Shown piece by piece: positions 52,365 through 60,620 of a stretch of DNA of 64,000 bases. Position 1 is the stretch's first letter. Each line of letters opens with the position of its first letter. This DNA comes from VRUE01 sp963728365. GTDB taxonomy: Bacteria > Actinomycetota > Thermoleophilia > Solirubrobacterales > 70-9. Position numbers and translations under genes: made by a program. Where the stretch lies: positions 1,302,001 to 1,366,000 of the forward strand of contig CAVSJI010000001.1 in NCBI GenBank assembly GCA_963728365.1. Reading direction: 5' to 3'. The notes under the pieces were generated by a model that worked only from the letters and a program-made list of their open reading frames with translations, ran no database searches and was not told the DNA's origin.

Positions 52365-52568
52365 TCACGGCGTCCCGCAGCCGAATTCCCCGACGTTCAG
52401 GGCGGTCGGCAGACCGCTGACTTCGAGCAGGCCGCCCAACGTGGTCAGCGCGCTGTTCACGCCAAGGTTTTCAATGACTTCCTGCAGGGCGTTGGTCTGT
52501 TCCGCCAATTCCGGCGTCTGCGCGCAGAGCTGTTCGACGGCCGGGGCGGCGCCGACGGCTTCTTTCAG
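52365..52568 (-). pseudogene. C-terminal remnant of a secreted protein
   Basis: The minus strand reads LKEAVGAAPAVEQLCAQTP, then ELAEQTNALQEVIENLGV, then SALTTLGGLLEVSGLPTALN, ending in VGEFGCGTP and a stop at 52365. Its composition is that of a real protein and its Glu codons are GAA, as in the secreted genes here. No ATG, GTG or TTG is available before the in-frame stop upstream, so it is probably the 3' end of a gene that lost its beginning. The CAP-protein frame overlaps this stretch in another phase. Confidence 0.4.
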
Positions 52569-54888
52569 TCCAGCCGGATCGGGTCGCGAGCGAGCGTCGA
52601 TTACGCGTGACGTTCGGCGGAGTTGAACCGAGTTGCCAGGCGGCGATTCCCTTCATGTGGATCCATCCGACGATGGTCCCGCGACGCACCGAGAAGCTCC
52701 TCCTTGCTGCACATCCCACCGTTCCCCGGACTTCAAGCCCGAGCCTCAGCGTCACTCGCTGACCCGCGGACAGCCTGCGTCCGAGTCGCGGTGGCAGCTT
52801 CAAGCCCAGGTTCGAGTTGCTCCTGAGGCGCACGGCTCTGCCGCGCAGCCTTCCCAGGCTCAGCTTCACGGTGCGCTTTCGCCCGCGCCCGCGCCCGCGC
52901 TTCGTCCGGTAGGTCAGTTGCGCTCGCCGCAGCTTCACCCGTGCCGGCCCGCTCAGCCGCACTCGCACCTGGACGCCCTTGCCCCGTCGCCGCCGCGCCC
53001 CGGGACGCAGCGGAGCGGTCGACCTCAGGCTCCTTAGCGAGACCCCCCGACATCTCTGGCGTCGGACCGGCGTCGGCGCGTCCGGCTGGTAGGTGAATGA
53101 CCATTCCTTGTTCAAGCTCGGACCGGGGATCGTCGGGTTGCCCGGCAACCAGTCCGAGCCGGGACTCCACTCGGCGCGAACGTCGTACGTCTGCCCCTCG
53201 ACGAGCGGGTCGTCGAGGACGAACATGCCGACCGTCGCCCCGCTGACGCCGGTGTCGCCGAACAGGCAGCCGGGCAGGGGCGAGGCGTCTTCCCGCTTGC
53301 GGACGGCGATCGCCGAGACCTCCCCTTCCTCGACCGGCAGGTAGAGGGACACCGCGATCCCAACCGGGTATTCGATCGGCCGGCCCACTTCCTTGCAGTA
53401 GACGACCGGGTCCGGCGACTCCCCCGAGAAGCCGTCGTCGCCGCGCCAGCGACCGACCGGATAGCCAAAGGGGCGCACGATCGTGTTTGTATCGGCGCGG
53501 TAGTCCATCACCGACCATCCATCGACCGCTCCAGCGCCGACCACACCCGCCGCCGGTGAGCCCAGCAGGGGGCGGTGGTACGGCGTGGCGAGCCAGCCAC
53601 CGACCGGGTCGGGCACCGGGCTGTAGGCGACCTCGCCATGGCAGGTGGTACCAACCGCTTGACAGCGTTCGAACATCGATCCGCCGGTGAAGCCCGGACT
53701 GCCGGGCATCTCGTCGTGGAAGGACTGGAACGCGAGGTCGGAGTGAAGCGCCAGATAAGCCGCGTGATTTTGAGCCGCCTGGCTGACCAGGGCGTCACCG
53801 GTGAGCGGCGGCAGTCCCGCGTCGGCGCGGAACTGGTCGGCGCGGGTGAGCATCGCCAGAGCATCGGGCTGGAGGTCGCCGATCGCGGTGGACAGCGAGG
53901 GAAGATCGGCACCGTGAACGTAGATGGTCGAGGAGCTCCAAGCGACCAGGGCGCTGCCGGCGTCGACGACGTAGTTGGCGGGCACGCCTTCGGGCCACTC
54001 GAGGCCAGTCTGACGGAAGAGGACGTCGGAGAATCGCTCGGCGACCCCGCCGGAGCCAAACTCCATGTACCGCGGCATGCCCAGCCCCGGAGCCCGTGGC
54101 ACGACCCGGACGGGACCTTCGACCCAGTGCGCCCCGCCGTCCCACGACTCGCGGGAGAATTCGCGGGAGAGAACCAACTCGTCGTCGATGTAGCCGACCG
54201 GGTAGGTCTCAGCCGCCTGCAGAGCGCCTGCCCCGTCGAGTCGCAGCGTTCCCCGCTCGAAGACGCTCGGGTACCCGCCGGCTTCGACGTAGCGCAGTAG
54301 CCGCAGACCGAGCACCGTCCTCCGGGCCTTCCAGCTCTGAGCGCCGGGGGGCAGGGCAGCCGTGCTGAGCGCACCTCCCGAATCGATCACCGCCAACTTG
54401 AACGGACTTTCCGGGTCGTCCCGGTAGGGCAGCCAGGTCGTCCCGTCATCGCCGACGGCGGCCGCGTAGGGGGAGATATCGCCACTGAGCACAGGGCCAA
54501 GCGGTTCCACCTCGCCGTCAGGAGATATCCGGAAGAGCTGGACTTCACGCAGGTCTTCCGGCAGGTAGCTCCAGGCGAGCACGCGAAAGGAGCCGTCGGA
54601 GGAGGCGCCGAGCAGCTGGGCGGTGGGGAAGCCGCTGATCTGAACCGGCGTCCAACCGCCACCGGCGTCGCGGGTGAGCTCGAATTCAGGCGTGCAGCAG
54701 GCGAAGGACGGTTCGACCAGCCAGGTCTCGGCGGAGGCGACCGCGAGCGAGACGACGTGGCCTCCCGGCGCTTCAATCGAGCGCCAACTCGCCGACACCG
54801 CGGAAGCGCCGAGGAGCGAGGAAACGCACGCGAGGCAGCAGACCGCCGCGCTGAGGCGTCTGCGCCGGAGAGGCCCCAGCGAGGCCAC
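52471..54888 (-). CDS. Exported CAP-domain (SCP/PR1) protein
   Basis: An 805-residue exported protein. A signal segment (about 12-33) is followed by beta-rich repeats (about 40-330). A CAP domain (about 345-480) has the family's helices: ALAMLTRADQFRADAGLPPL, QAAQNHAAYLALHSDL, SFHDEMPGSPGFTG and GSPAAGVVGAG. A Cys-containing beta domain (about 495-640) and an Arg-rich tail follow. CAP proteins bind lipids or act as toxins in other settings; the role is unknown. Its GTG start overlaps the metG stop by one base. The last 50 residues look poorly conserved and may result from a frameshift. Confidence 0.65.
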   Translation of the reverse strand: MASLGPLRRRRLSAAVCCLACVSSLLGASAVSASWRSIEAPGGHVVSLAVASAETWLVEPSFACCTPEFELTRDAGGGWTPVQISGFPTAQLLGASSDGSFRVLAWSYLPEDLREVQLFRISPDGEVEPLGPVLSGDISPYAAAVGDDGTTWLPYRDDPESPFKLAVIDSGGALSTAALPPGAQSWKARRTVLGLRLLRYVEAGGYPSVFERGTLRLDGAGALQAAETYPVGYIDDELVLSREFSRESWDGGAHWVEGPVRVVPRAPGLGMPRYMEFGSGGVAERFSDVLFRQTGLEWPEGVPANYVVDAGSALVAWSSSTIYVHGADLPSLSTAIGDLQPDALAMLTRADQFRADAGLPPLTGDALVSQAAQNHAAYLALHSDLAFQSFHDEMPGSPGFTGGSMFERCQAVGTTCHGEVAYSPVPDPVGGWLATPYHRPLLGSPAAGVVGAGAVDGWSVMDYRADTNTIVRPFGYPVGRWRGDDGFSGESPDPVVYCKEVGRPIEYPVGIAVSLYLPVEEGEVSAIAVRKREDASPLPGCLFGDTGVSGATVGMFVLDDPLVEGQTYDVRAEWSPGSDWLPGNPTIPGPSLNKEWSFTYQPDAPTPVRRQRCRGVSLRSLRSTAPLRPGARRRRGKGVQVRVRLSGPARVKLRRAQLTYRTKRGRGRGRKRTVKLSLGRLRGRAVRLRSNSNLGLKLPPRLGRRLSAGQRVTLRLGLEVRGTVGCAARRSFSVRRGTIVGWIHMKGIAAWQLGSTPPNVTRNRRSLATRSGWTERSRRRRPGRRTALRADAGIGGTDQRPAGSH

Positions 54889-56399
54889 TAACCCGGGGCC
54901 TCGATCTTGGGAAAGAGCGGCGGGACCCGCTCGACACGCTGGCCGCCGGAGCGGGAACCGAGCTCGGCAAGCGCGCGTGACTCCTCCCCGAGGGCGGCCA
55001 GCAGGCGCTCGCTGGTCTGGGGCAGGTAGGGAACAAGCAGCAGGGTGGTGACGCGCAGGCCCTCGGTGAGGTTGTAAAGGACTTCGTCGAGGCGCTCGGG
55101 GTCGGCCTCGTCGCGGGCCAGCACCCAGGGCTGGGTCTCCTCGACGTAGCGGTTGAGGCGACGCACCAGCCTCCAGACCTCCTCCAGCGCCTGGGTCAGC
55201 TCGGCCCGGTCGAGCAGCTCGCTGAAGCGACCGACCGCGCCTTCGAAGTCCTCGGCGAGCACCGCGTCGACCTGCGCCACCGGCACGACGCCCGCCCGGT
55301 AGCGCTCGACCATCGCCAGCACGCGGCTCGCCAGGTTGCCGAAGTCGTTGGCCAGCTCGGTCTCGTAGCGGGCCTCGAACCCGGCCGTCGAGATCGAGCC
55401 GTCCTGGCCGAAGCTGACCTCGCGGAAGCAGTAGAAGCGCAGGGCGTCGGCGCCGAAGCGCTCGATCACCTCGAAGGGGTCGAGCACGTTGCCAAGGCTC
55501 TTCGACATCTTCTTCTCACCCATCAGCAGGTAGCCGTGGATCGTCATCCGTCGCGGCGGCTCGAGATCCGCGGCCCAGAGCAGGGCCGGCCAGATCACCG
55601 CGTGGAACTTGAGGATGTCCTTGCCGAGCACGTGCAGCGTCGCCGGCCAGTAGCGCTCGGTCAGGTCCTCGCCCTCGCGGGCGAAGCTCAGCGCCGTGAC
55701 GTAATTGAGCAGCGCGTCGAACCACACGTACATGCGCTGCCCGGGGTCCCAGGGCAGCGGCAGCCCCCATTTCAAGGTTGGCCGCGAGAGCGAGACGTCC
55801 TCGAGCCCGCCCTTGATGAAGGAGACGGCCTCGTTGCGGCGGAAGTCGGGCACGACGAAGTCGGGACGCTCCTCATAGAGACCTTCGAGCTGCGCCTGGA
55901 AGGCGGAGAGTCGGAAGAACCAGTTCTCCTCGCGCACCTTCTCCAGCGAGATCTCGTGGACCGGGCAGGTTTGCCCCGGCCCCAGCTCGCGCTCGGTCTT
56001 GAAGTCCGCGCAGCGCGGGCAGTACCAGCCCTCGTAGGTGCCCTTGGCCACCCAGCCGTTGTCGTAGACCCGCTGCATGATCTCCGCCACCTTTGCCTTG
56101 TGCCGCGGGTCCGACGTGCGGATGAAGAAGTCGTTGGTGGCGCCGATCGCCGGCATCATCTGGAGGAACTTCTCCGCGTTGCGATCGGCCAGCTCCTGCG
56201 GCGATATCCCCTCCCGCTCCGCCGCCGTCTCGATCGGCTCCCCATGCTCGTCGGTGCCCGTGAGGAAGAACACGTCCTCCCCTCGCTGCCGCATGTGCCG
56301 CGCCAGCACATCCGCGGCCAGGGTCGAATACGCGTGCCCGAGGTGCGGCTCCGCGTTGACGTAGTAGATCGGGGTGGTGACGTAGTAGCTCGGGCTCAT
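54888..56399 (-). CDS. metG: Methionyl-tRNA synthetase
   Basis: A 503-residue class I synthetase. The HIGH motif is HLGH in NAEPHLGHAYS (about 20) and the KMSKS motif is KKMSKSLGN (about 300). A zinc-binding insert has CPRCADF...CPVHE (about 127-150). The family GTDEHG motif is present. It charges tRNA-Met, including the initiator tRNA in this window. There is no C-terminal tRNA-binding EMAP domain, as in the short type. The metG-tatD-rsmA-ispE order is conserved, interrupted here by the CAP gene. Confidence 0.97.
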   Translation of the reverse strand: MSPSYYVTTPIYYVNAEPHLGHAYSTLAADVLARHMRQRGEDVFFLTGTDEHGEPIETAAEREGISPQELADRNAEKFLQMMPAIGATNDFFIRTSDPRHKAKVAEIMQRVYDNGWVAKGTYEGWYCPRCADFKTERELGPGQTCPVHEISLEKVREENWFFRLSAFQAQLEGLYEERPDFVVPDFRRNEAVSFIKGGLEDVSLSRPTLKWGLPLPWDPGQRMYVWFDALLNYVTALSFAREGEDLTERYWPATLHVLGKDILKFHAVIWPALLWAADLEPPRRMTIHGYLLMGEKKMSKSLGNVLDPFEVIERFGADALRFYCFREVSFGQDGSISTAGFEARYETELANDFGNLASRVLAMVERYRAGVVPVAQVDAVLAEDFEGAVGRFSELLDRAELTQALEEVWRLVRRLNRYVEETQPWVLARDEADPERLDEVLYNLTEGLRVTTLLLVPYLPQTSERLLAALGEESRALAELGSRSGGQRVERVPPLFPKIEAPG

Positions 56400-56562
56400 T
56401 GACGATGCCGACCTTATCTGTCGATCTCACCGAGAGCCGGTATCGCAGGAATGCAGCAAACGGCTTTCCTCGCCCATTGGCCCACCAGCAGGCATACTGG
56501 ACCAATGCGCTCCCGACCAATGCGCTCTAGACCGATAAGCGGGAAACGGCCACGCTACATAG

Positions 56563-56835
56563 GTGGACGACGACCACCCAAGCCGAGATCCGAAGCGGGC
56601 GAGCGCGGCCTTCGGCTGGCGCCTGCGCGAGCTGCGCAACCGTCAAGAGCTCTCCCAGGACGCCCTGGCCCAAGCCGCCGACATCCACTCGACCGCGATC
56701 GGGCGCATGGAGCGTGGAGCGCGCGAGCCCCGACTGAGCACGATCCTGCGGCTTGCGGACGCCCTGGACGTGCGGCCCGGTGAGTTGCTTGATGACCTGG
56801 GGCGCACGCACACGACTCGTCCAGACGGTTCCTAG
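56563..56835 (+). CDS. XRE-family transcriptional regulator, small
   Basis: A 90-residue DNA-binding protein; GTG start. A single XRE HTH (about residues 17-75) with FGWRLRELRNRQELSQDAL, then QAADIHSTAIGRMERG and LRLADALDVRPGELL. It is similar to the XRE at 58485. The gene is convergent with a possible 19-codon gene, and could regulate it. There is no output domain. Confidence 0.8.
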   Translation: MDDDHPSRDPKRASAAFGWRLRELRNRQELSQDALAQAADIHSTAIGRMERGAREPRLSTILRLADALDVRPGELLDDLGRTHTTRPDGS

Positions 56836-56887
56836 CGGGCCGGTCCCAGCCCTCCTGCAAGAACGACCGAGACCGGCCCGAGATCGC

Positions 56888-56947
56888 TTACCGCTGCTTG
56901 TAAATCTGCAGCAGCGGGACGACCGGACTGGCCGGCTTGACCGTCAT
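56888..56947 (-). CDS. Possible 19-residue peptide gene with full-length Shine-Dalgarno
   Basis: ATG 56947 to TAA 56888 encodes MTVKPASPVVPLLQIYKQR. The 8-base GGAGGTGA, complementary to the 16S rRNA 3' end, lies six bases upstream, the strongest ribosome site in this window. The peptide has a hydrophobic middle and a basic end. It lies in the gap between an XRE regulator and a wHTH gene. A signalling or toxic peptide is conceivable, but nothing proves translation. A palindrome CCCGTCCC...GGGACGGG lies about 30 bp upstream (56979-57001). Confidence 0.4.
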   Translation of the reverse strand: MTVKPASPVVPLLQIYKQR

Positions 56948-56978
56948 GCGCACTCACCTCCCTCCCCGTGTCGTCTCC

Positions 56979-57001
56979 CGTCCCTGCCACCGGGACGGGA
57001 A
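56979..57001. promoter_or_regulatory. Palindrome upstream of the 19-codon ORF
   Basis: CCCGTCCC and GGGACGGG separated by seven bases, in the region between the 19-codon ORF and the divergent wHTH gene. The symmetry and position suggest an operator for a dimeric regulator such as the neighbouring XRE or wHTH proteins. Confidence 0.4.
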
Positions 57002-57124
57002 GGAGAGGGTAGGAAAAACGCCGTTAGCGCTGGCGTTTTCGTTATCGCTCAGGTTTTCATTTCACGTCCGGGCTATGCTCGGCTACAGGCTGATTGACCA
57101 CTCAAATCAGATCGGAGAACCGAC

Positions 57125-57775
57125 ATGGATCAAAGCCACGCGGAGGTCGGGCGCAAGCCGCTGAAGGAGCGCACGAAGCGGCCGGACGAGGCGGTGCCCT
57201 CCTCAATCAGGCACTGGATCAAGGTCGAAACGCTGGCGATACTCCACGAGGGTGAATTCAGCGCAGGCGAAGTGGCCCTCATGATCGGCGAGGACGTGAA
57301 GAACGTTCGCAATCACATTCGTGAACTTTACGACGCCGGCTCAATCGAACTGGTGAGCTACAAGCACGCAGGCAACCACATCAAGGCCATCTATCGAAGC
57401 ATCCAGCTCCCTGTCGTCGAGGATGACGTGGCTCGCGAGATGCCAGTTGAGGATCGCCATGACGTGAGCGGCGTAATCACCCAGGGATTCTTGGCCGAGA
57501 CGGTCTGTGCTTACCGGAACGGCAAGCTGGACATCGACCCGGTTTGTCTCATGTGGGACGCACCGCACCTTGACGCCTTAGGTGAGCAAGAAATGCATGC
57601 TCTGCTGCTCAACGTATGGAAGCAGGCGCAAGAAATCCATTGCAAATCAGTTAATCGCCTTGCCAAGTCTGGCGAGCCTGGCACGACCATGATCGTTGGC
57701 CTATTCGGCTTTGAGCGCGGTCGACCCGGTAGGCCAACGGGCGGCTATTTTAAGACAGGGAAAAATGACTGGTAA
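57125..57775 (+). CDS. Winged-helix regulator with effector domain, hypothetical
   Basis: A 216-residue protein. Residues about 25-92 form an ArsR-like winged helix (SIRHWIKVETLAILHEGEFS, then VALMIGEDVKNVRNHIREL, then AGSIELVSYKHAG). The C-terminal part (about 95-216) has mixed helices and a conserved-looking GFLAETVCAYRNGKLDIDP. ATG chosen. GC is below that of the flanking housekeeping genes. Function unknown. Confidence 0.65.
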   Translation: MDQSHAEVGRKPLKERTKRPDEAVPSSIRHWIKVETLAILHEGEFSAGEVALMIGEDVKNVRNHIRELYDAGSIELVSYKHAGNHIKAIYRSIQLPVVEDDVAREMPVEDRHDVSGVITQGFLAETVCAYRNGKLDIDPVCLMWDAPHLDALGEQEMHALLLNVWKQAQEIHCKSVNRLAKSGEPGTTMIVGLFGFERGRPGRPTGGYFKTGKNDW

Positions 57776-57956
57776 TGCAGTTCAGGTTGCCGGATACGTA
57801 TCAATATGACACTGTTCAGTTACTCAAGGCGGTGCAAGTGCGTCGCTCTTGTTCCAGCCTCCCGAGGTGAGCGGGTCAGTCGTCAGCTGCCCGCAGCTCC
57901 GGGGGGCTGGAAGAGGAGCGACCCCGCCCGATTCGTCAGACGGATGCGAGAGCACA
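57776..57956. other. Intergenic region with long palindrome 57842-57922
   Basis: Arms GTCGCTC-TTCCAGCC-like (57842-57865) and their near-complement (57898-57922) pair at about 21 of 24 positions around a GC-rich loop. It lies just before the small wHTH gene and may be its leader or an operator. No gene seen. Confidence 0.6.
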
Positions 57957-58253
57957 ATGGCACGCGACAACTCCTGGGATTGGGCGAACGTCGTACCGCT
58001 TGTCCACCCAGTCAAGGTCGCGATCATCGAAGCAATGCTCTGGGTCGGCGAGCCGATGTCGGCCGTGGACATCGATCGCATGCATGAAGCCTCGCCGGGC
58101 CTGACAACGGTTTCCTATCACCTGCGCAACTTGGCGCTCGAGTTTTCGATTTTGGAGCTGCACACGAAAGAATTAGTCGGAGCCGCTTGGAAGCGGTTGT
58201 ACTTCCTGAAGGGCTGGATCCCGACTTCCGAGGGGCGAACACGCGTCGCGTGA
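57957..58253 (+). CDS. Small winged-helix (ArsR-like) protein
   Basis: About 98 residues from the ATG at 57957; the frame stays open upstream into the palindrome. The HTH pattern HPVKVAIIEAMLWVGEPMS, then AVDIDRMHEASPGLTTVSYH, then LRNLALEFSILEL is like ArsR/HTH_20 regulators. It is related to the following gene (shared HP/HE.., SYHL/EYHL and L-L-L pattern). First of three plus-strand regulators. Confidence 0.65.
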   Translation: MARDNSWDWANVVPLVHPVKVAIIEAMLWVGEPMSAVDIDRMHEASPGLTTVSYHLRNLALEFSILELHTKELVGAAWKRLYFLKGWIPTSEGRTRVA

Positions 58254-58266
58254 TCCGGCAGAGCCG

Positions 58267-58488
58267 ATGTCCGGTGAGACCCAGCAAGAGCCGTGCCGCG
58301 ACCAAGTCCTGCGCCATGAGCTACGAGCATCCGTACTTGCATTGGCCACCCAAGCTCTCAACCGATTACCCGATCCACGCCGGCTTCAACAAGACCTGCC
58401 GGGCCGGCCTCACTTGGCCGCCGTCGAATATCACCTGTCGGTACTCAGAGCACTAAGACTTCTACCCGGGCAGGTGACAAGCTCATGA
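58267..58488 (+). CDS. Small winged-helix-like protein, paralogue of the preceding gene
   Basis: A 73-residue ORF. Although short, it aligns with the winged-helix core of the previous protein: HELRASVLALATQALNR, then LPDPRRLQQDLPG, then AAVEYHLSVLRALRLL. Thirteen bases separate it from the preceding stop, and its own stop overlaps the next start (ATGA). Ribosome site weak. Confidence 0.5.
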   Translation: MSGETQQEPCRDQVLRHELRASVLALATQALNRLPDPRRLQQDLPGRPHLAAVEYHLSVLRALRLLPGQVTSS

Positions 58489-58766
58489 CCGATCAGCCTC
58501 AGGAAATCCGGGACCGGTTCGCGCGCAACCTGCGACGCGCACGCAAGAGAAGCGGGCTGTCCCAAGAGGACGTTGGCCGCCTCGCCGAAATGCATCGCAC
58601 TGCCATCAGCTCACTGGAGGCCGGGCGGCGCGAGCCGCGCATGGATACGCTGATCAAGCTCTCTGCCGTTCTCGAAGTGGAGATCGACGCCTTCTTCGAC
58701 GGCATCCGCTGGCACGGTCTCGAGCTCCCCAGGCCGGGGCGCTTTCAAGTTACTTCGGTCAAATAG
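58485..58766 (+). CDS. XRE-family transcriptional regulator
   Basis: A 93-residue protein with one XRE HTH (about 10-68): RFARNLRRARKRSGLSQEDV, then AEMHRTAISSLEAGRREPRM. It has a short C-terminal extension (FFDGIRWHGLELPRPGRF). The ATG overlaps the stop of the previous gene. Converges with rsmI, with stop codons adjacent. Confidence 0.8.
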   Translation: MTDQPQEIRDRFARNLRRARKRSGLSQEDVGRLAEMHRTAISSLEAGRREPRMDTLIKLSAVLEVEIDAFFDGIRWHGLELPRPGRFQVTSVK

Positions 58767-59594
58767 CTATCTACGCGGCTCGCGGCCGGTCAGCGCTCGG
58801 TAGAGGTCGTTGGCGCGGGTGCCGGTTAGGGCGGCGACGACGCTGGCGGCGGCGCGGGGGCGGGCGCCGGACTGGACCAGGTGGCGCAGGGCGTCGACGG
58901 CGAAGCCGACATCGCGGCCGTGCTCCTCGTCGGCGGCCGGGGCGATCACCAGGACGATCTCCCCCTTGACCTCGCCGCGGAAGCGGCGCGCCAGTTCGGC
59001 GAGCGAGCCGCGGGCGACCTCCTCGTGCATCTTGGTCAGCTCGCGGCAGACGGCCGCGGGGCGGTCGGGGGCGATCGCCGCCAACGCCGCCAGCGAGTCG
59101 CCGATCCGGCGCGGAGACTCGAAAGCGACCACGGTCTCGGCCGAGCGCAGCACGCGCTCCATCTCCCCCGAGCGCTTCGGCAGGAAGCCCTCGAAGCGCC
59201 AGCGGTCGGTCGGCAAACCCGAGGCGACCAGCGCCACAGGAACGACCGAGGGCCCCGGCAGCACGGTCACGTCGAGGTCACGTTCGATGCAGCGGCGGAT
59301 CAGCTTGTAGCCGGGGTCGGAGATCGACGGCATGCCGGCGTCGGAGACCAGGGCGACGGTGTCGCCGCGCTCGATCCGCTGTGCCAGCTCGGTCGCCCGC
59401 GCCGCTTCGTTGCCCTCGTGGTTTGAAACCAGCGGCGGCGCCGGGCGGATGCGCAGCTTCTCGAGCAGGCCGCCGGTGCGGCGCGTGTCCTCGCAGGCGA
59501 TCCAGTCGGCGCTGACCAGCGCCTCGCGGACCCGCGGCGTGACGTCGTCGAGGTTGCCGATCGGCGTCGGGCAGACCACCAGGCCGCCCGGCAT
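58767..59594 (-). CDS. rsmI: 16S rRNA (cytidine 1402-2'-O)-methyltransferase
   Basis: A 275-residue tetrapyrrole methylase-fold enzyme. The N-terminal GGLVVCPTPIGNLDDVTPR is the family signature, followed by CEDTRRTG, SNHEGNE, VALVSDAGMPSISDPG and LPGPSVVPVALVASGLP, then GFLPKR. It methylates C1402 of 16S rRNA. The start ATG overlaps the ROK stop by one base. A C-terminal extension (about 220-275) is normal for Actinobacteria. Confidence 0.95.
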   Translation of the reverse strand: MPGGLVVCPTPIGNLDDVTPRVREALVSADWIACEDTRRTGGLLEKLRIRPAPPLVSNHEGNEAARATELAQRIERGDTVALVSDAGMPSISDPGYKLIRRCIERDLDVTVLPGPSVVPVALVASGLPTDRWRFEGFLPKRSGEMERVLRSAETVVAFESPRRIGDSLAALAAIAPDRPAAVCRELTKMHEEVARGSLAELARRFRGEVKGEIVLVIAPAADEEHGRDVGFAVDALRHLVQSGARPRAAASVVAALTGTRANDLYRALTGREPRR

Positions 59595-60556
59595 CAGCCC
59601 CTGCCCCGATCGAGCTCGATCCGCGCCATCGCCGCGGCGCCGATCATCCCCGCATCCGAGCCGAGCTCGGCCGCGACCACGGGGATTTTCTTCATCGGCG
59701 GCAGGGCGCGCTTCTGCAGCTCGCGGCGGGCCGGGTCGAGCAGCAGATCCCCGGCGGCGATCACGCCGCCGCCGATCACGAAGACCTCGGGCTCGAAGAT
59801 GTTGGCGAAGCTGGTCAGGGCGACGCCGAGCCGCGAGCCGACCAGGTCGAAGACGCCGCGCGCGGTCGCGTCGCCGGAGAGCGCCGCCTCGGTGACGGCG
59901 CGGCCATCGATCGTCACGCCGTCGGCCAGCATGGTGCCGAGCACCGAATCGGGCTCGGCTTCGGCCGCGGCCCGTCCTTCGCGGCCGAGCGCGGTGCCCG
60001 AGGCGAAGGTCTCGACGCAGCCGTGACCGGGGCAGTTGCCCTGGCAAGCGGGGCCGTCGATCTCGATCACCGTGTGACCGAGCTCGGCGCCCGCGCCGGT
60101 GGCGCCGCGGTAGACCTCGCCGTTGAGAATCAGGCCGCCGCCGATGCCGGTGCCGATCGTCAGCATCACCGCGTAGCGGGCGCCTTTCGCGGCGCCGTAG
60201 AGGCTCTCGGCCAGCGCCGCGACGTTGGCGTCGTTGTCGACGAAGACCGGCAGCCCGGTGCGCTGCTCGGCGATCTCGCGGATCGGCAGGTTCTCGAGCG
60301 GCAGGTTGACCGCCGAGCGGGCTATCCCCTTGTCGTGATCAACGGTCGCCGGGATGCCGAGACCGACCCCCTCGACCCCCGGCTGGGCGGCCTTCGCCTC
60401 CTCCACCTCGCGGACCAACAGCTCGACCAGCTCGTCCTCGCTCTGACCGGTGGAGGCCTCGCGGCTCTCCCAGAGCACCTTGGAGTCGAGGTCGAGAACG
60501 CCGAGCAACATCTTCGTCCCGCCCAGGTCGACCCCGATGACTTCCCCTGCACTCAT
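59594..60556 (-). CDS. ROK-family glucokinase
   Basis: About 320 residues from ATG 60556. Motifs: VIGVDLGGTKMLLGVLD, GLGIPATVDHDKG, NDANVAALAE, TIGTGIGGGLILNG, the substrate/zinc motif ELGHTVIEIDGPACQGNCPGH with the downstream GCVE, and VIGGGVIAAGD. It likely phosphorylates glucose with ATP. Located upstream of and overlapping rsmI; divergent from the LCP gene. Confidence 0.85.
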   Translation of the reverse strand: MSAGEVIGVDLGGTKMLLGVLDLDSKVLWESREASTGQSEDELVELLVREVEEAKAAQPGVEGVGLGIPATVDHDKGIARSAVNLPLENLPIREIAEQRTGLPVFVDNDANVAALAESLYGAAKGARYAVMLTIGTGIGGGLILNGEVYRGATGAGAELGHTVIEIDGPACQGNCPGHGCVETFASGTALGREGRAAAEAEPDSVLGTMLADGVTIDGRAVTEAALSGDATARGVFDLVGSRLGVALTSFANIFEPEVFVIGGGVIAAGDLLLDPARRELQKRALPPMKKIPVVAAELGSDAGMIGAAAMARIELDRGRG

Positions 60557-60620
60557 GCGTGCTTCGCGGCAGGAGTGAGCTGGGCGACCGCGGGGATCGG
60601 CATCATTCCCGCAGTCTTTC

